Part shown: positions 63,733-64,000 of the stretch, one piece after another
Layout: each line of letters starts with the position of its first letter
How positions within the stretch are numbered: the first letter of the stretch is position 1
Source: Sphingopyxis sp.
GTDB taxonomy: Bacteria > Pseudomonadota > Alphaproteobacteria > Sphingomonadales > Sphingomonadaceae
Assembly (NCBI GenBank): GCA_017745175.1
Contig: JAGHZY010000023.1
Location: 1-64,000, forward strand
Length of the DNA stretch: 64,000 nucleotides
Direction of reading: 5' to 3'
Translations under genes and position numbers: made by a program
The notes under the pieces: model-generated
Databases searched by the model: none
Told to the model about the DNA's origin: nothing
Seen by the model: only the letters and a program-made list of their open reading frames with translations

Positions 63733-64000
63733 GTGCGGCCCATCCGCGCCCTGATCGCGGGCCTGCTGTGTCTCCTTGTGGCGTCACCCGCCACCGCCGA
63801 GGTCCGGCTGACCGGGCCCGAGACGGGCGGCACCTACCAGCTTCACGTGATGACCTGGTGGGACATCCCTTTCCGTTCGGTCATTCGCCAGCGTTATGAT
63901 TTCAGCTGCGGCTCGGCCGCCGTCGCGACGCTGCTCACCTATCATTATGGCGCGCCGACGTCGGAATCGATGCCCTTCCGCGCGATGTGGGAAAAGGGCG
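63733..64000 (+). CDS. C39-family peptidase, FapD-like, periplasmic (3' end beyond window)
   Basis: Frame open to the window end; 89 residues visible. A signal peptide (RALIAGLLCLLVASPATA) is followed by the C39 core: Q53 and C59 in RQRYDFSCGSAAVATLLTYHYG, i.e. the Q-x5-C pattern of the oxyanion hole and catalytic cysteine in C39 papain-like peptidases. Unlike bacteriocin exporters, it has no fused ABC domain. This matches FapD, the C39 peptidase of Pseudomonas Fap amyloid operons. The start is a GTG at 63733, 7 bases after the previous stop, with no strong ribosome-binding site. The histidine of the catalytic pair lies beyond the window. Confidence 0.72.
   Translation, partial: MRPIRALIAGLLCLLVASPATAEVRLTGPETGGTYQLHVMTWWDIPFRSVIRQRYDFSCGSAAVATLLTYHYGAPTSESMPFRAMWEKG

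Overview
The window is chromosomal DNA of a high-GC alphaproteobacterium, most likely a Sphingomonadaceae member close to Sphingopyxis. The evidence is four TonB-dependent receptors of the sphingomonad/caulobacter type, lignin-dimer catabolic enzymes closely resembling those of Sphingobium and Novosphingobium, and dense operons joined by 1-4 base ATGA/GTGA overlaps. No rRNA, tRNA, insertion sequence, integrase or CRISPR array was seen.

Region 1 (1-19.1 kb) is an aromatic/lignin-dimer catabolic island. A PDC-hydrolase-like amidohydrolase enters from the left edge. It is followed by a coupled minus-strand block (TonB receptor, TauD-like oxygenase, ThDP enzyme, MFS transporter, Rieske oxygenase alpha and beta), an IclR regulator, and an S15-type hydrolase between two DUF3237 proteins. 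A MarR regulator, a lignostilbene dioxygenase, 5-carboxyvanillate decarboxylase LigW, an aldehyde dehydrogenase, a second MFS transporter and a SnoaL-like protein complete it. Four copies of a GTTGA-N4-TCAAC-like palindrome sit in its promoters, suggesting one MarR regulon.

Region 2 (19.2-41.8 kb) looks like a peptide and D-amino-acid scavenging island. It holds two TonB receptors, an M19 dipeptidase-like protein, two paralogous penicillin-binding-protein-like serine hydrolases with C-terminal membrane segments, and a coupled operon (dgcN, YkvI-like permease, alpha/beta hydrolase, D-aminoacylase-like protein, dgcA, amidohydrolase). An XRE-cupin regulator and an M28 membrane peptidase close it. 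AT-rich TTTC-N2-3-TTTTGAAA-like motifs recur in its promoters.

Region 3 (41.9-46.9 kb) is a GntR/HutC-type regulator, two PepSY membrane proteins and a TonB receptor, linked by a TGTATATACA palindrome at both ends. Region 4 (47.2-53.2 kb) has a CYTH-CHAD protein and a tripartite efflux system (DHA2 transporter, EmrA-like adaptor, NodT-like outer-membrane factor). Region 5 (53.2-60.4 kb) is the histidine-utilisation locus hutC-hutF divergent from hutI-hutH-hutG-hutU, with an 18-bp palindrome between them. An acyl-CoA dehydrogenase and a MaoC-type dehydratase follow.

Region 6 (62.7 kb to the right edge) starts a Fap-like functional-amyloid locus: an Asn/Gly/Asp-rich secreted protein, a secreted protein carrying a double-glycine leader motif in its middle, and a periplasmic C39 peptidase cut by the window end. 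This is the most unusual system here.
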